This document shows positions 1 through 10,100 of a stretch of DNA of 64,000 nucleotides, in pieces. The DNA comes from DAISJI01 sp964559835 (GTDB taxonomy: Bacteria > Acidobacteriota > Terriglobia > Terriglobales > Acidobacteriaceae). The position numbers and the translations under genes were made by a program. Every line of letters begins with the position of its first letter. Within the stretch, counting starts at the first letter, position 1. Location: positions 62,001-126,000 of the forward strand of contig CAZLJE010000007.1 of NCBI GenBank assembly GCA_964559835.1. Direction: 5' to 3'. The notes beneath the pieces were generated by a model. That model searched no databases and was not told the origin of the DNA. It saw only the letters and a program-made list of their open reading frames with translations.

Positions 1-292
1 CGACCTCGCCGCGCACGTCGCTAATGAGTGCCCCTCGGCCTGTTTTGACATTCCGCGCTGCCAGCGCGGTGGCAAATGTGCCCTGTAGTCAAGCGGCAGT
101 GGCGGCAATCACGTAGTCGATCGTAGTCGCACGCGGTTCTTTGATCTTCTGCGGGTCCAGCCCATAGTGCGTGGCGATAGCGCCGTGGACCCCGAAGAGC
201 ACGGGAGCAGATTCCGCGGGAAGCTGTGCCAGGCGAATGGCACCTTCTCCACGCTCGATCTTCCCTTCATAGAGGTATGTTGGCTGTGACAT
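1..292 (-). CDS. OsmC-like protein, probable selenoprotein (partial at window edge)
   Basis: An OsmC/Ohr-type thiol peroxidase-like protein reading leftwards off the window. The first 67 codons end in an IDYVIAATAA segment, which in OsmC-like proteins precedes the reactive cysteine (pattern A-A-C-L-x-G-T-F). The next codon is TGA (89-91). Beyond it the same frame continues without a stop to the window edge as LQGTFATALAARNV, the expected family sequence. The TGA therefore occupies the peroxidatic cysteine position, residue 68. A perfect hairpin lies at SECIS distance downstream. A GGAAGGAAACC ribosome binding site precedes the ATG at 292. OsmC-like selenoproteins are known from bacterial metagenome surveys. 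The alternative is a nonsense mutation in a pseudogene, less likely given the second TGA/Cys gene at 23.4 kb. Confidence 0.8.
53..69 (-). promoter_or_regulatory. Candidate bacterial SECIS hairpin of the OsmC-like gene
   Basis: On the minus strand CCGCGCT and AGCGCGG form a perfect 7-bp stem closed by the triloop GGC. The loop starts 26 nt after the TGA at 89-91. Bacterial SECIS models ask for a stem-loop with a guanine at the start of the apical loop, roughly 16-37 nt after the UGA, and this fits. It lies inside the coding frame, as bacterial SECIS elements do. Confidence 0.7.
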
Positions 293-449
293 TGGTTTCC
301 TTCCTGCTGCCGATGTGATGCGGCAGGGTCGCTAAAGTTCCAATACGACAGGTTTCCTCAGCCTTCTTGCTCCTCTCTGAAACGAAGAAAATCTGATTTC
401 CTGTCACATCCAACGCCCCGGCGCATCAGAGCGAGAGGGGGCAAATCTG

Positions 450-752
450 ATGGGGAAACTAGCCATTTGGGCGCAACTCGAAGCCAAGCCGGGCAAGGAA
501 AAAGAAGTCGAAGAGTTTCTAAAGTCCGCGCAGCCGCTGGCTGAGCGTGAGGCAGGAACGATTAGCTGGTACGCGATCAAGATGGGGCCCGGAAAATACG
601 GCATCTTTGACACCTTTGCCGACGAAAACGGCCGAAACGCTCACCTCAACGGAGAGATCGCCAAAGCGCTCCTCGCCAAAGCGAACGATCTGTTCGCCAA
701 GCCGCCGGAGATTGCAAAACCTGAGATTCTCGCGTCAAAAGCCAATCGGTGA
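450..752 (+). CDS. Antibiotic-biosynthesis-monooxygenase-fold protein (putative quinol monooxygenase)
   Basis: A 100-residue protein with the ABM/YgiN pattern: short beta strand IWAQLEAKPGKEKEVEEF at the N-terminus, a central TISWYAIKMG strand and a FDTFADENGRNAHL segment typical of small dimeric ferredoxin-like-fold monooxygenases. The family acts without cofactor on quinones or aromatic compounds; the substrate here is unknown. A purine-rich GAGAGGGGG stretch lies about nine bases before the ATG. It is transcribed divergently from the OsmC-like gene, with 157 bases between them, so the two may share a regulatory region. The stop is a normal family end, not a readthrough site. Confidence 0.75.
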   Translation: MGKLAIWAQLEAKPGKEKEVEEFLKSAQPLAEREAGTISWYAIKMGPGKYGIFDTFADENGRNAHLNGEIAKALLAKANDLFAKPPEIAKPEILASKANR

Positions 753-847
753 ATGCCGAAATGCGGTGAGTGGCAAGTATTTGCGGTTCCGAGCGGCTTC
801 AGCAGGCGTGTTTACGACGAGTCACTCAAGCACCAGCCCTAACAGGC

Positions 848-1261
848 TTAACCGCACATGACTGCGTCGAGCACATCGGCGTTATCGATAAAGATCGCTA
901 GCTTCCAGTCGCCTGTCTTATGCTTCTTCCAGACATCCACGTAGCGCGTTCTGGTTCTGATGGGCTCGCCACCGCTCTTTGGCGTCAGCACTAACTCGTG
1001 CCAACCGTAGTCCACGGCCATTTCGCCCGTAACCTTAATCTCGATAATAATGGCCACCATGCGGGCGTCGAACTTTGCAAAAACATCCTGAAGATAAGTC
1101 CGCAGAGCAGCCTTGCCGCCCTCGCCATATCCGCTGCAGCGGCCATTGGACAAGTCGACCAGGCCGCTATCGAGAATAGCCAACAGCCGTTCGACGTTTC
1201 CTGTGTTGTAAGCTTCGCGGAACTCTGTCTTGACGACATTGATTGCGTATACGTCGTCCAT
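848..1261 (-). CDS. SnoaL/DUF4440-like NTF2-fold protein
   Basis: About 137 residues from the ATG at 1261. The N-terminal helix VVKTEFREAYNTGNVERLLAIL, the central GKAALRTYLQDVF and the C-terminal strands RTRYVDVWKKHKTGDWKLAIF match the ketosteroid-isomerase/DUF4440 fold. The frame is open further upstream to 1360, but that stretch has no family character, so I prefer the inner start; no strong ribosome binding site decides it. Function cannot be inferred beyond a small-molecule-binding pocket. Convergent with the ABM-like gene. Confidence 0.65.
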   Translation of the reverse strand: MDDVYAINVVKTEFREAYNTGNVERLLAILDSGLVDLSNGRCSGYGEGGKAALRTYLQDVFAKFDARMVAIIIEIKVTGEMAVDYGWHELVLTPKSGGEPIRTRTRYVDVWKKHKTGDWKLAIFIDNADVLDAVMCG

Positions 1262-1468
1262 AACCCACTCATGCGTTTCGCTCGCCGCCAAGTCTACCAC
1301 CAACAACTTAGTAGACCGCATTGCGAGAGTCGGACGCCGACTTGGATACCGAGCGTCCACACCCGTTGTAACAAAATCGCACTCGGCGAATCACACGCCA
1401 CAGCACGAAATACCGTGGCCCGGGCGAGCGCGGTCGTGTAACTCAGTCAGGAAAGGAAAACAATCGAA

Positions 1469-2020
1469 ATGGCGAGGCTCAAAACAATTGATCGCAACCA
1501 CGCAACAGGTAAAGCCAAAGAACTTCTCGACACCGTCTACTCACAGTTCGGCGCGACGCCCAATCTCATGCGAAATTTGGCAAGTTCGCCGGCTGTGCTT
1601 GGTGCTTATGTGAACTCCTACACTGCTCTGGCAACCGGTCTATTAGACAAAACCCTACACGACCAGATCGCGATCGTCGTAGCAGAGGCAAACGGGTGTG
1701 AATACTGTCTGTCAGCTCACACGGCGTTAGGTAGGAAAGCGGGCTTAAGCGAACAGCAGCTTGCGGCGGCCCGCGCCTTGAACACGGGCATTAACCGGAC
1801 TGATGCTGCGCTGAAGTTCGCTCGTGAGATTGTGGTGAGCCGCGGCCAAATTACTTCAGCGCAATTCGAAGCTGTGCGACAGGCTGGATTCAGCGACGGC
1901 GAGATCGTTGAGATCATCGGTCACGTAGCGCTAAACATCTTCACCAACTACTTCAATAACATCAACCAAACTGAGGTGGACTTTCCGAAGGTTGCGGCGG
2001 CCCGGGAGAAAGCCGCCTGA
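1469..2020 (+). CDS. Carboxymuconolactone decarboxylase / AhpD-like alkylhydroperoxidase
   Basis: 183 residues, all-helical CMD/AhpD type. The redox motif is CEYCLSAH with Cys77, Cys80 and His84 intact, as expected for an AhpD-like peroxidase with a CxxC pair and nearby histidine. The N-terminal DTVYSQFGATPNLMRNLASS segment is typical of the longer peroxidase-related members. A purine-rich AGGAAAGGAAAAC ribosome binding site precedes the ATG. It stands alone between the NTF2-like gene (opposite strand) and the sulfite-oxidase-like operon. It belongs to the peroxide-detoxification theme with the OsmC-like and peroxiredoxin-like genes, but unlike them uses ordinary cysteines. Confidence 0.85.
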   Translation: MARLKTIDRNHATGKAKELLDTVYSQFGATPNLMRNLASSPAVLGAYVNSYTALATGLLDKTLHDQIAIVVAEANGCEYCLSAHTALGRKAGLSEQQLAAARALNTGINRTDAALKFAREIVVSRGQITSAQFEAVRQAGFSDGEIVEIIGHVALNIFTNYFNNINQTEVDFPKVAAAREKAA

Positions 2021-2261
2021 CCGTTCGGGTTGGTCGCGAACTTGCGGATCGAGCGCCGCGCCCCGAGCCGACGCAGCACAACTGTTGTAATTTTCCAGGA
2101 GCAGAGCGGTATGAGCAGACATCACATTTTGATTCTTGCGCGGTAAACTTAAGCACTACCTCCATTCTCCTTTCTGCTGACGCTAGCAATACGAATGCCC
2201 AATAGATTCTCTCGTCATCGGAGAATACTTTCCCAAAATACTGTACCTGGGGAGATTTCCG

Positions 2262-2864
2262 ATGGCAGTCATCTCACGAGGCTTTTCCGGCAGACGGAGC
2301 CCGGCACAGGGAAAGTTGCCGCCCGGGCAGTACGTCACTACCGACTTCCCCGTGTTGTCCGCCGGGCCGACGCCGCACGTGTCGCTTGATAAGTGGGAAT
2401 TTTCGATCAGCGAGGGCGCAGATGTTTTGCAGCACTGGGATTGGAAGTCGTTTCGCAAATTGCCCACCGACACCATCACCGTTGATGTGCACTGTGTCAC
2501 GCGATGGTCAAAACTCGGCACGCATTGGGAAGGGGTTTCCCTCGATACGCTGCTCGCTGACGTAAAGACAGATGCTGAGTACGCTCTCGTGCACTCGTAC
2601 GGTGACTACAGCACAAATCTGCCTTTAGAAGATCTCGTGGACAAAAAGGCGTGGGTAGCATTTCGCTTCGACGACGAAGAGCTTGCGCCCGAACACGGCG
2701 GCCCCGCACGACTTCTCGTCCCCCATCTTTATTTTTGGAAGAGCGCCAAATGGGTGCGGGGCATCACGCTCATGCAAGAGGATCAGGCTGGGTTTTGGGA
2801 AAGCCTCGGCTATCACAACTATGGGGACCCATGGCGGGAACAGCGTTATTCGGGTGACGAGTGA
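2262..2864 (+). CDS. Sulfite-oxidase-like molybdopterin oxidoreductase
   Basis: A 200-residue protein of the short sulfite-oxidase-like (molybdopterin-binding, YedY-like) family. The Moco-ligating cysteine is Cys78 in HCVTRWSKLGT; later family motifs include LLVPHLYFWKSAKWVRG. The length matches the compact family, which lacks the dimerisation domain. A GGGGAG ribosome binding site precedes the ATG. The stop overlaps the start of the FAD reductase gene, and DUF6510 follows with another overlap, so the three are co-translated. In this arrangement the flavoprotein probably passes electrons to or from the Moco enzyme. The substrate is unknown. Confidence 0.85.
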   Translation: MAVISRGFSGRRSPAQGKLPPGQYVTTDFPVLSAGPTPHVSLDKWEFSISEGADVLQHWDWKSFRKLPTDTITVDVHCVTRWSKLGTHWEGVSLDTLLADVKTDAEYALVHSYGDYSTNLPLEDLVDKKAWVAFRFDDEELAPEHGGPARLLVPHLYFWKSAKWVRGITLMQEDQAGFWESLGYHNYGDPWREQRYSGDE

Positions 2865-3595
2865 TGTGGCGCGTCGGAACGGTCGTTGCTCTTCACGATG
2901 AGACGGCGACGGCACGGACGATCACACTCGAAGTTGCAGACTGGCCGGGTCACGTCGCAGGCCAGCACGTCGACGTGCGCTTGACCGCTTCGGATGGGTA
3001 CTCTGCCGTCAGGTCGTACTCAATCGCGTCCGCACCCAATCCCGCAAAACGCGTGGAACTGACCGTCGAGCGACTGCCTAACGGCGAAGTCTCACCTTAT
3101 CTCACGCAAGAAGTAGCAGTCGGAGAGCGATTGGAGTTGCGCGGCCCGGTCGGTGGCTGGTTCGTGTGGCGCACCGGGCAAACTGAGCCGATCCAGCTGA
3201 TAGCAGGAGGTTCCGGCATTGTTCCGTTAATGGCAATGATTCGCTCGCGTGCATCGGCGACGAGCAATGCACCGTTTCGATTGTTGTATTCCGTGCGGGA
3301 GCCGGGGGCAGTTTATTACCGGAATGAACTTCAGCTGCTCGCAGATCAGGGTCATTCTGTGAGCATTACTTACGCGTATACACGAGCGGCTCCGAAAGAT
3401 TGGCCACGACCCGTGGGCCGCATTGACGCCTCTCTGATCGCGAACGCGACCTGGCCTTCGAACCTTAGCCCCACTTGTTACGTTTGCGGTCCCACATCGT
3501 TCGTCGAAAGTGCTGCTGGCATGCTTAGCGGCTGCGGCAACAGCCCCGATCGGATCAGGACAGAGCGCTTCGGCCCCACAGGAGACCAGAAATGA
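2864..3595 (+). CDS. FAD/NAD-binding oxidoreductase (ferredoxin-reductase type)
   Basis: About 243 residues. The FAD-binding barrel contains RSYSIASAP (FAD-binding RxYS), followed by the NAD(P)-binding half with GGSGIVPLMAMIRSR and the C-terminal CGPTSFVE motif. No iron-sulfur domain follows, so it is a two-domain reductase. The ATG at 2864 overlaps the preceding TGA by one base; a GTG three bases earlier is also possible. The overlap and gene order indicate that it is the electron-transfer partner of the sulfite-oxidase-like enzyme. Confidence 0.85.
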   Translation: MWRVGTVVALHDETATARTITLEVADWPGHVAGQHVDVRLTASDGYSAVRSYSIASAPNPAKRVELTVERLPNGEVSPYLTQEVAVGERLELRGPVGGWFVWRTGQTEPIQLIAGGSGIVPLMAMIRSRASATSNAPFRLLYSVREPGAVYYRNELQLLADQGHSVSITYAYTRAAPKDWPRPVGRIDASLIANATWPSNLSPTCYVCGPTSFVESAAGMLSGCGNSPDRIRTERFGPTGDQK

Positions 3596-3885
3596 GTGCA
3601 TTTAGTTACGACTATCTTGACGGTAACGCTGCTGCGGGTGAGTTGAGCACAATATTCGCCATGGACGTAACCGCTGCAGAGGGACAGTGCGTGCAGTGCG
3701 GTGCTACAAAGCGTTTTGCCGAGGCGCATTTGTACATGCAGTGTCCCGGCGTCGTCGCGCGGTGTGCGGTTTGCGAGCACGTACTCCTCCGTCTCGTAAA
3801 TGTTCGTCACCGCGTTTTTCTTGACGTCCGCGGAATGACATACCTGAGCCTCGACAGGTCACAAGTCGAGGAGTCCGGGAGTTAA
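3592..3885 (+). CDS. DUF6510 family protein
   Basis: 97 residues with two CxxC pairs, in GQCVQCG and ARCAVCE, and an extra MQC cysteine, arranged like a small zinc ribbon. The start ATG overlaps the reductase stop (ATGA). Proteins of this type regularly accompany sulfite-oxidase-like/FAD-reductase pairs; their role is not known. A metal-binding or electron-transfer accessory function is inference from the cysteines and the operon. Confidence 0.75.
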   Translation: MSAFSYDYLDGNAAAGELSTIFAMDVTAAEGQCVQCGATKRFAEAHLYMQCPGVVARCAVCEHVLLRLVNVRHRVFLDVRGMTYLSLDRSQVEESGS

Positions 3886-4156
3886 GTTGGGTTCCCGGAA
3901 GAGCACGTCACCTCCCCTGTAACGCGGGCATGTTGTTAGCCCGGCCACTTGCGATTCCGCTTCGGAGGGGAACTCATCGGCCGTGCAATCCCCGGATATT
4001 TCATAGGCACAGGCTCGCACGCAATGGGCACTCGGCAATAAAATAGTCGGGTCGGACGAGTTTCTTCGAAGTGTAGTTCTACATCCCGCTCAACTGGCCT
4101 CCTGCACAAATCGGTAATCGTGGACGTGCGGCGGTCACTCCGAAAATGAATGAAGC

Positions 4157-7100
4157 GTGCTGCTAAAACGGAGTAGAAACATCGTGCAGCCTTCAGAATG
4201 TTCGCTCGAACCTCTCCGTGAGGATGAGGAGTTCGTTCTCTACCGGAGCTGCCATCGGAACCGAGGAGAACCAACATCTATTCTCCTGCTGGTGCCTGTG
4301 TTGAAGCATGCCGCGCTGGAAACCCTCGAGAAGATAAACCACGAATATGCGTTGAGAAGTGAACTCGACACAAGCTGGGCAGTTCGGCCGCGCGATTTAT
4401 CCCAATACAACGGAAAGACGGTACTTGAACTCGAGGATCCCGGTGGTGAGCCTCTCCATCGCCTGATTCACGGAGCGATGGAGATCAACCAGTTCTTGTG
4501 CCTGGCCGTTGGTCTCACAACCGCCCTCACGCAATTGCACCAGCGAGTGCTGATCCATAAAGACCTGAAGCCTTCGAATGTCCTGGCTGACGCCGCGACC
4601 GGTCATGTTCGGCTCACCGGTTTTGGAATAGCCTCGCGACTTCCGCGCGAACGACAGTCCCCTGAGCCTCCCGAGTTCATCGCCGGAACGCTGGCGTACA
4701 TGGCACCCGAACAGACCGGGCGAATGAATCGTTCCATCGATTCCCGCAGCGACCTCTACGCCCTCGGCGTCACACTCTACGAAATGGTGACGGGTAGTTT
4801 GCCCTTCACGGCTTCGGACCCGATGGAATGGGTGCATTGCCATATGGCAAGACAGCCAATGCCGCCGAGCGAGCGGTTGAATCATGTGCCGCGCGCTGTC
4901 TCTGCAATCATCATGAAGCTGCTGGCCAAAACGGCTGAGGAGCGCTACCAGACTGCGACCGGCGTTGAAAACGATCTTCGGCGCTGTCTTGCTGAATGGG
5001 AAACTCAGCGCCGCATCGACGAATTCTCGCTTGGTGAGCACGACACACCAGACCGGCTGCTGATGCCCGAGAAACTGTACGGGCGCGAGGCCGACATCGA
5101 GACCCTTGTCAATTCCTTCGACCGCATCGTACGCGGCAACAGGCCGGAGTTGGTGCTCGTTTCCGGATACTCAGGTATCGGCAAGTCCTCCGTTGTCAAC
5201 GAACTCCACAAAGCGCTGGTTCCGCCCCGAGGCGTTTTTGCATCAGGCAAGTTCGATCAGTACAAGCGGGACATCCCTTATGCCACTTTAGCGCAAGCCT
5301 TTCAGAGCCTTGCCCGTCTTCTTCTGACCAAGAGCGAAGAGGAACTGCGCAAATGGCGCGAGGCACTTCATGACGCGTTAGATCCGAACGGACAGCTCAT
5401 TGTGGAACTCGTCCCCGAATTGAAGCTCATCCTAGGAGAACAGCCACCAGTCCCTGAACTTCCGTCCCAGGACGCGCAACGCCGGTGGCAATTGGTATTC
5501 CGTCGATTCATCAGCGTATTCGCGCGGCCGGAACATCCGCTCGCCCTTTTCCTCGACGACCTGCAATGGCTGGACGCGGCAACGCTCGATTTGATGGAAG
5601 ACCTGCTGACCCGGCCGGACGTGCGGGATTTGATGTTGATCGGTGCTTATCGCGACAATGAAGTCAATCCCGCCCATCCATTGATGCGCAAGCTGGAAGC
5701 CATGCGCCAGGGTGGAGCGATGCTGCAGGAAATCGTACTCGCACCTTTGACGCGTGAAGACCTTGGACGATTGATCGCGGATTCTCTCGACTGCGAGCCA
5801 GCGCGCGCGGTGCCGCTGGCGCAACTGATCCACGGCAAGACTGCCGGCAATCCATTTTTCGTCATTCAGTTTATTTCTGCACTTGCTGAGGAGGGATTGC
5901 TCGCGTTCGATCATGACCAAGGGCGATGGTCTTGGGACCTCGATCGCATTCACGCCAAACGCTACACCGATAACGTGGTCGACTTCATGGTGCGCCAGTT
6001 GAATTGCCTTCCGGTGCAGACCCAGAGCGCCTTGCAACAGCTTGCCTGCCTGGGCAACCGCGCGGAATTCACGCTGCTGCGGACCGTTTTCGAGAACTCA
6101 AATGAGGAAATGCACGGCCATTTTTGGGAAGCGGTCCGATTGGGATTCATCTTCCGTTCGGACGATTCCTATAGCTTCGTCCACGACCGGGTCCAGGAAG
6201 CAGCCTATTCTTTGATCCCGGACGAAGTGAGGGCCGAAGCCCATCTCCGGATAGGGAAGCTGCTGGCAGCAGACACCGATCCAGAGAAACTGGAAGACCG
6301 GATTTTCGAGATCGTCAATCAGCTCAACCGCGGCAGCGCGCTCATGACTTCGCGCGATGAACGTGAGCACTTAGCTGAGCTCAACCTGATCGCAGGTAAG
6401 CGCGCCAAGACCTCCGCGGCTTACGCTTCAGCGCTCAACTATCTCATCGCCGGTTCAGCTCTGTTGGCGGATGACTCCTGGGTGCGGCTGCACGAGTTGA
6501 CTTTCCACTTGGAGTTGAACCGCGCGGAGTGCGAATTCCTGAATGGCCAGTTGGCGGCTGCCCAAGAGCGCTTGAGTTTGCTTACATCGCGTACTGCGAA
6601 CGCGGTCGAATTAGCAACCGTCACATCCTTGCTGATCGATGTGTACACGGCGCACGATCAAAGTGATCGCGCGGTTGCGGTCTGTCTCGATTACCTTCGA
6701 CATCTGGGCACCGAGTGGTCGCCGCATCCGACACAAGAAGAAGCGGAACGGGAATACGAACGGATGTGGTCACTCCTCGGAAGCCGCAAGATCGAGGAGC
6801 TAATCCAGTTGCCCATAATGAGCGATGCCCAATCGCTCGCAACTCTGGATGTTCTTACTAAGGTCCTGCCGCCGGCATTATTTACGGATAAGAACCTTCT
6901 CTCCCTGGCAATCTGCAGGGCGGTGAATGTCAGTCTCGAGCGGGGCAACAGCGACGCTTCGTGTGTTGCCTATGAATGGCTCGGTCAAATAGCCGGGGCC
7001 CACTTCGGCAACTACAAGGCTGCATTTCGATTCGGCGAGCTCGGCTATGAGCTAGTCGAGAAACGCGGCTTGAAGCGCTTCCAGGCCAGGACCTATATGG

Positions 7101-10100
7101 TGTTCGGAAGCCACGTGATGCCATGGGCAAAACATATCCGGGCTGGCCGCGACCTGATACGTCGGACGTTCGAGGTGGCGAACAAGATCGGGGACCTCTG
7201 TTTCGCGGTGTACAGCTGCATAAACCTGAACACAAACTTTTTGGCTGCGGGAGATCCGCTCGTGGAGGCGCAACGTGAAGCCGAGAATGGCCTCAAGTTT
7301 GCGCAGAAGGCCCGATTCGGTTGGGTCATTGACACCATCACCGCACAGGTGGGGCTTATCCGGACGCTCCGTAATCTGACGCAGAATTTCGGCAGCTTTG
7401 ACGACGGGGATTTTGAAGAGCTTCGTTTCGAGCGGCATTTGGCCAGTGATCCCGTACTGGCGCAACCAGAGTGCCTTTACTGGATTCGAAAATTGCAAGC
7501 GCGTTTCCTTGCCGGGGACTACACTTCCGCCCTCGCTGCCTTGATGAAGGCGGAACCGCTGCTCTGGACATCCCCATCGAACCTCGAACTTGCGGAGTAT
7601 CACTTGTATGGCGCCCTGTGCCGTGCAACATCGTGGGATGGGGCATCTCCCGACCAGAAACCGCGGCATTTCGAGGCTCTAGCGGCGCACCATCGACAGC
7701 TCGAAATATGGGCGGAGAATTGTCCTGAGAATTTCGCAAACCGAGCCGCTCTCGTGAGCGCGGAGATTGCACGCATACAAGGCCGCCCGCTCGACGCCGA
7801 GCACCTTTACGAACAGGCTATCCGTTCGGCCCATGCGAACGGATTTATCCATATTGAAGCACTCGCCAACGAGTTCGCCGCGCGGTTCTATGAGGCTCGC
7901 GGTTTCGACAAGATAGCCGATGCGTATTTGCGAGAAGCGCGCTACGGCTATCTCCGCTGGGGAGCTACCGGGAAAGTACGACAACTCGACGAGCTGTATC
8001 CACAGCTAACGGAGGAGAGGCCACTCGCCAGTTCCAGGAGCGCACCTGGGGCTTCCATCGAACAACTTGATCTCGCTACGGTGGTCAAAATCTCGCAAGC
8101 CGTGTCAGGGGAAATTGTCCTGGAGAAGCTGATCGACACGCTCATGCGCACGGCCCTTGAGCATGCAGGCGCCCAGCGAGGTCTGTTGATTCTTCCGCGA
8201 GGTGACGAACTTACGATCGAAGCGGAAGCCACCGCCAGAGGCGGCACGGTCGTGGTGCGTTTGAGAGGAGCGTCGGTGGCTCCGGTCGGGATGCCGGAGT
8301 CGATCGTCCGCTATGTCGTGCGCAGCAAAGAGAGCGTGATCCTCGACGATGCGTCGGCCCAGAATCCGTTTTCTGCGGATGCATATGTCCGGCAGCATCG
8401 CGCCCGTTCTGTTCTCTGCCTGCCGTTGCTGAAGCAGGCCAGACTGATCGGTTTGCTGTATTTGGAAAACAGCCTGACTGGCCACGTGTTCACTCCGACT
8501 CGGATTTCCGTGCTGAAGCTGCTTGCCTCACAGGCCGCAGTATTCCTGGAGAATACACGTCTTTACACGGACCTCGAAGAACGCGAAGCCAAGATCAGGC
8601 GCCTGGTGAGCGCCAACATTTTGGGGATTTTTTTCTATAAATGCAGTAAATCCGATTGCGAGATCACCGAAGCAAATGAAGCGTTTCTCAACATGTTGCA
8701 GCACGACCGTGAAGATCTCGCCTCCGGCCGCATGCGCTGGATGGACCTGACACCGCCGGAATGGCGCGACCGCGACAAAGTGGCGCACGCAGAATTAATG
8801 GCCAACGGCAGCGTCCAACCGTTTGAGAAGGAGTACCTCCGGAAAGACGGGAGTCGCCTGCCGGTGCTGGTTGGCGGCGCTCTGTTCAAAGAAGGTGGCG
8901 ACGAGGGTGTCGGTTTCGCGCTCGACCTGACCGAACAAAAGCGCACCGAGGACGCGTTGCGGGGCAGCGAGGAGAGGTGGCGAGCCGTTTTCGAGAATTC
9001 AGCCATCGGTGTGGCCCTCATGGACAGCGACGGTTATTTCATCGCCGCGAATTCCGCTTATCAGAGAATGGTCGGATATTCGGAAGAGGAGTTGCGCAGC
9101 TTAACCTTCCTGGAATTGACGCACGAGGACTACCGTCAGGCGAATTTGAAGCAAATTGAGGAGCTTAAGAACGGGACTAAGGCGCAATTTCAGATCGACA
9201 AACAATTTAAGCGTAAGGATGGTTCTTTACTTTGGGTGAGAGTCAACGTTTCCTTAGTTCCAGGCAGCGAGAGGATGACTCAATTCATCATGGCCCTCGC
9301 AGAAGATATCGCAGAGCGGAAAAACGCCGAGGAAGCTCTAGAACTTCAAAACAACCGGCTGCAGATAGCCCAAGCAGAGCTTGCGCGTGTTTCCAGGCTG
9401 ACAACTATGGGCGAATTGGCAGCGTCCATAGCTCATGAGATCAACCAACCGCTCACAGCGATAACGAATAATAGCAGCGCCTGCCTGAGACTACTTGCCG
9501 GTCGTAATCTGGATCCTGAGGTTCTGCGTCATGCTCTCGAAACAATCGTTGCGGATGGTACTCGCGCAAGTGCCGTCATATCTCGGATCCGCACATTAAT
9601 AAAGAAAGCGCCTGCTGAAAGGAGCGAATTGGATGTAAATCAGGTGATCCAGGAAGTCCTTGCGCTGACTGGCCGTGAGCTTCACGAGAATCGAGTGTTG
9701 CTCGAACGTCAATTTACGAAGCCCCTCCCACCCGTACTGGCTGATCGCGTCCAGTTGCAGCAGGTGCTGCTGAATCTGATCATGAATGGCATCGAAGCCA
9801 TGAGTGCGGTGGCAGATCGCCCCCGGTTACTCCGGGTGCATTCCCAGATTGCAGAACGCGGGAACGTACTGGTTGCGGTATGCGACTCGGGTACTGGCCT
9901 TGGCCAAGATGTTGATCGTGTGTTCGCTCCGTTTTTTACGACAAAGGCGAACGGCATGGGCATGGGTTTGTCTATCAGTCGCTCACTTATCGAGGACCAT
10001 GGCGGCCGGCTCTGGGCCTCGCCTAACTCGCCTCATGGCAGCGTGTTTTGTTTTACGCTGCCACTAGCGTCCGAGAATGTCTCATGTCCGGCGGTTCTAT

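Noticed and set aside
750..752. TGA ending the monooxygenase-like gene as a possible Sec codon
   Set aside because: The protein is full length at this point and the downstream frame shows no homology; ordinary stop.
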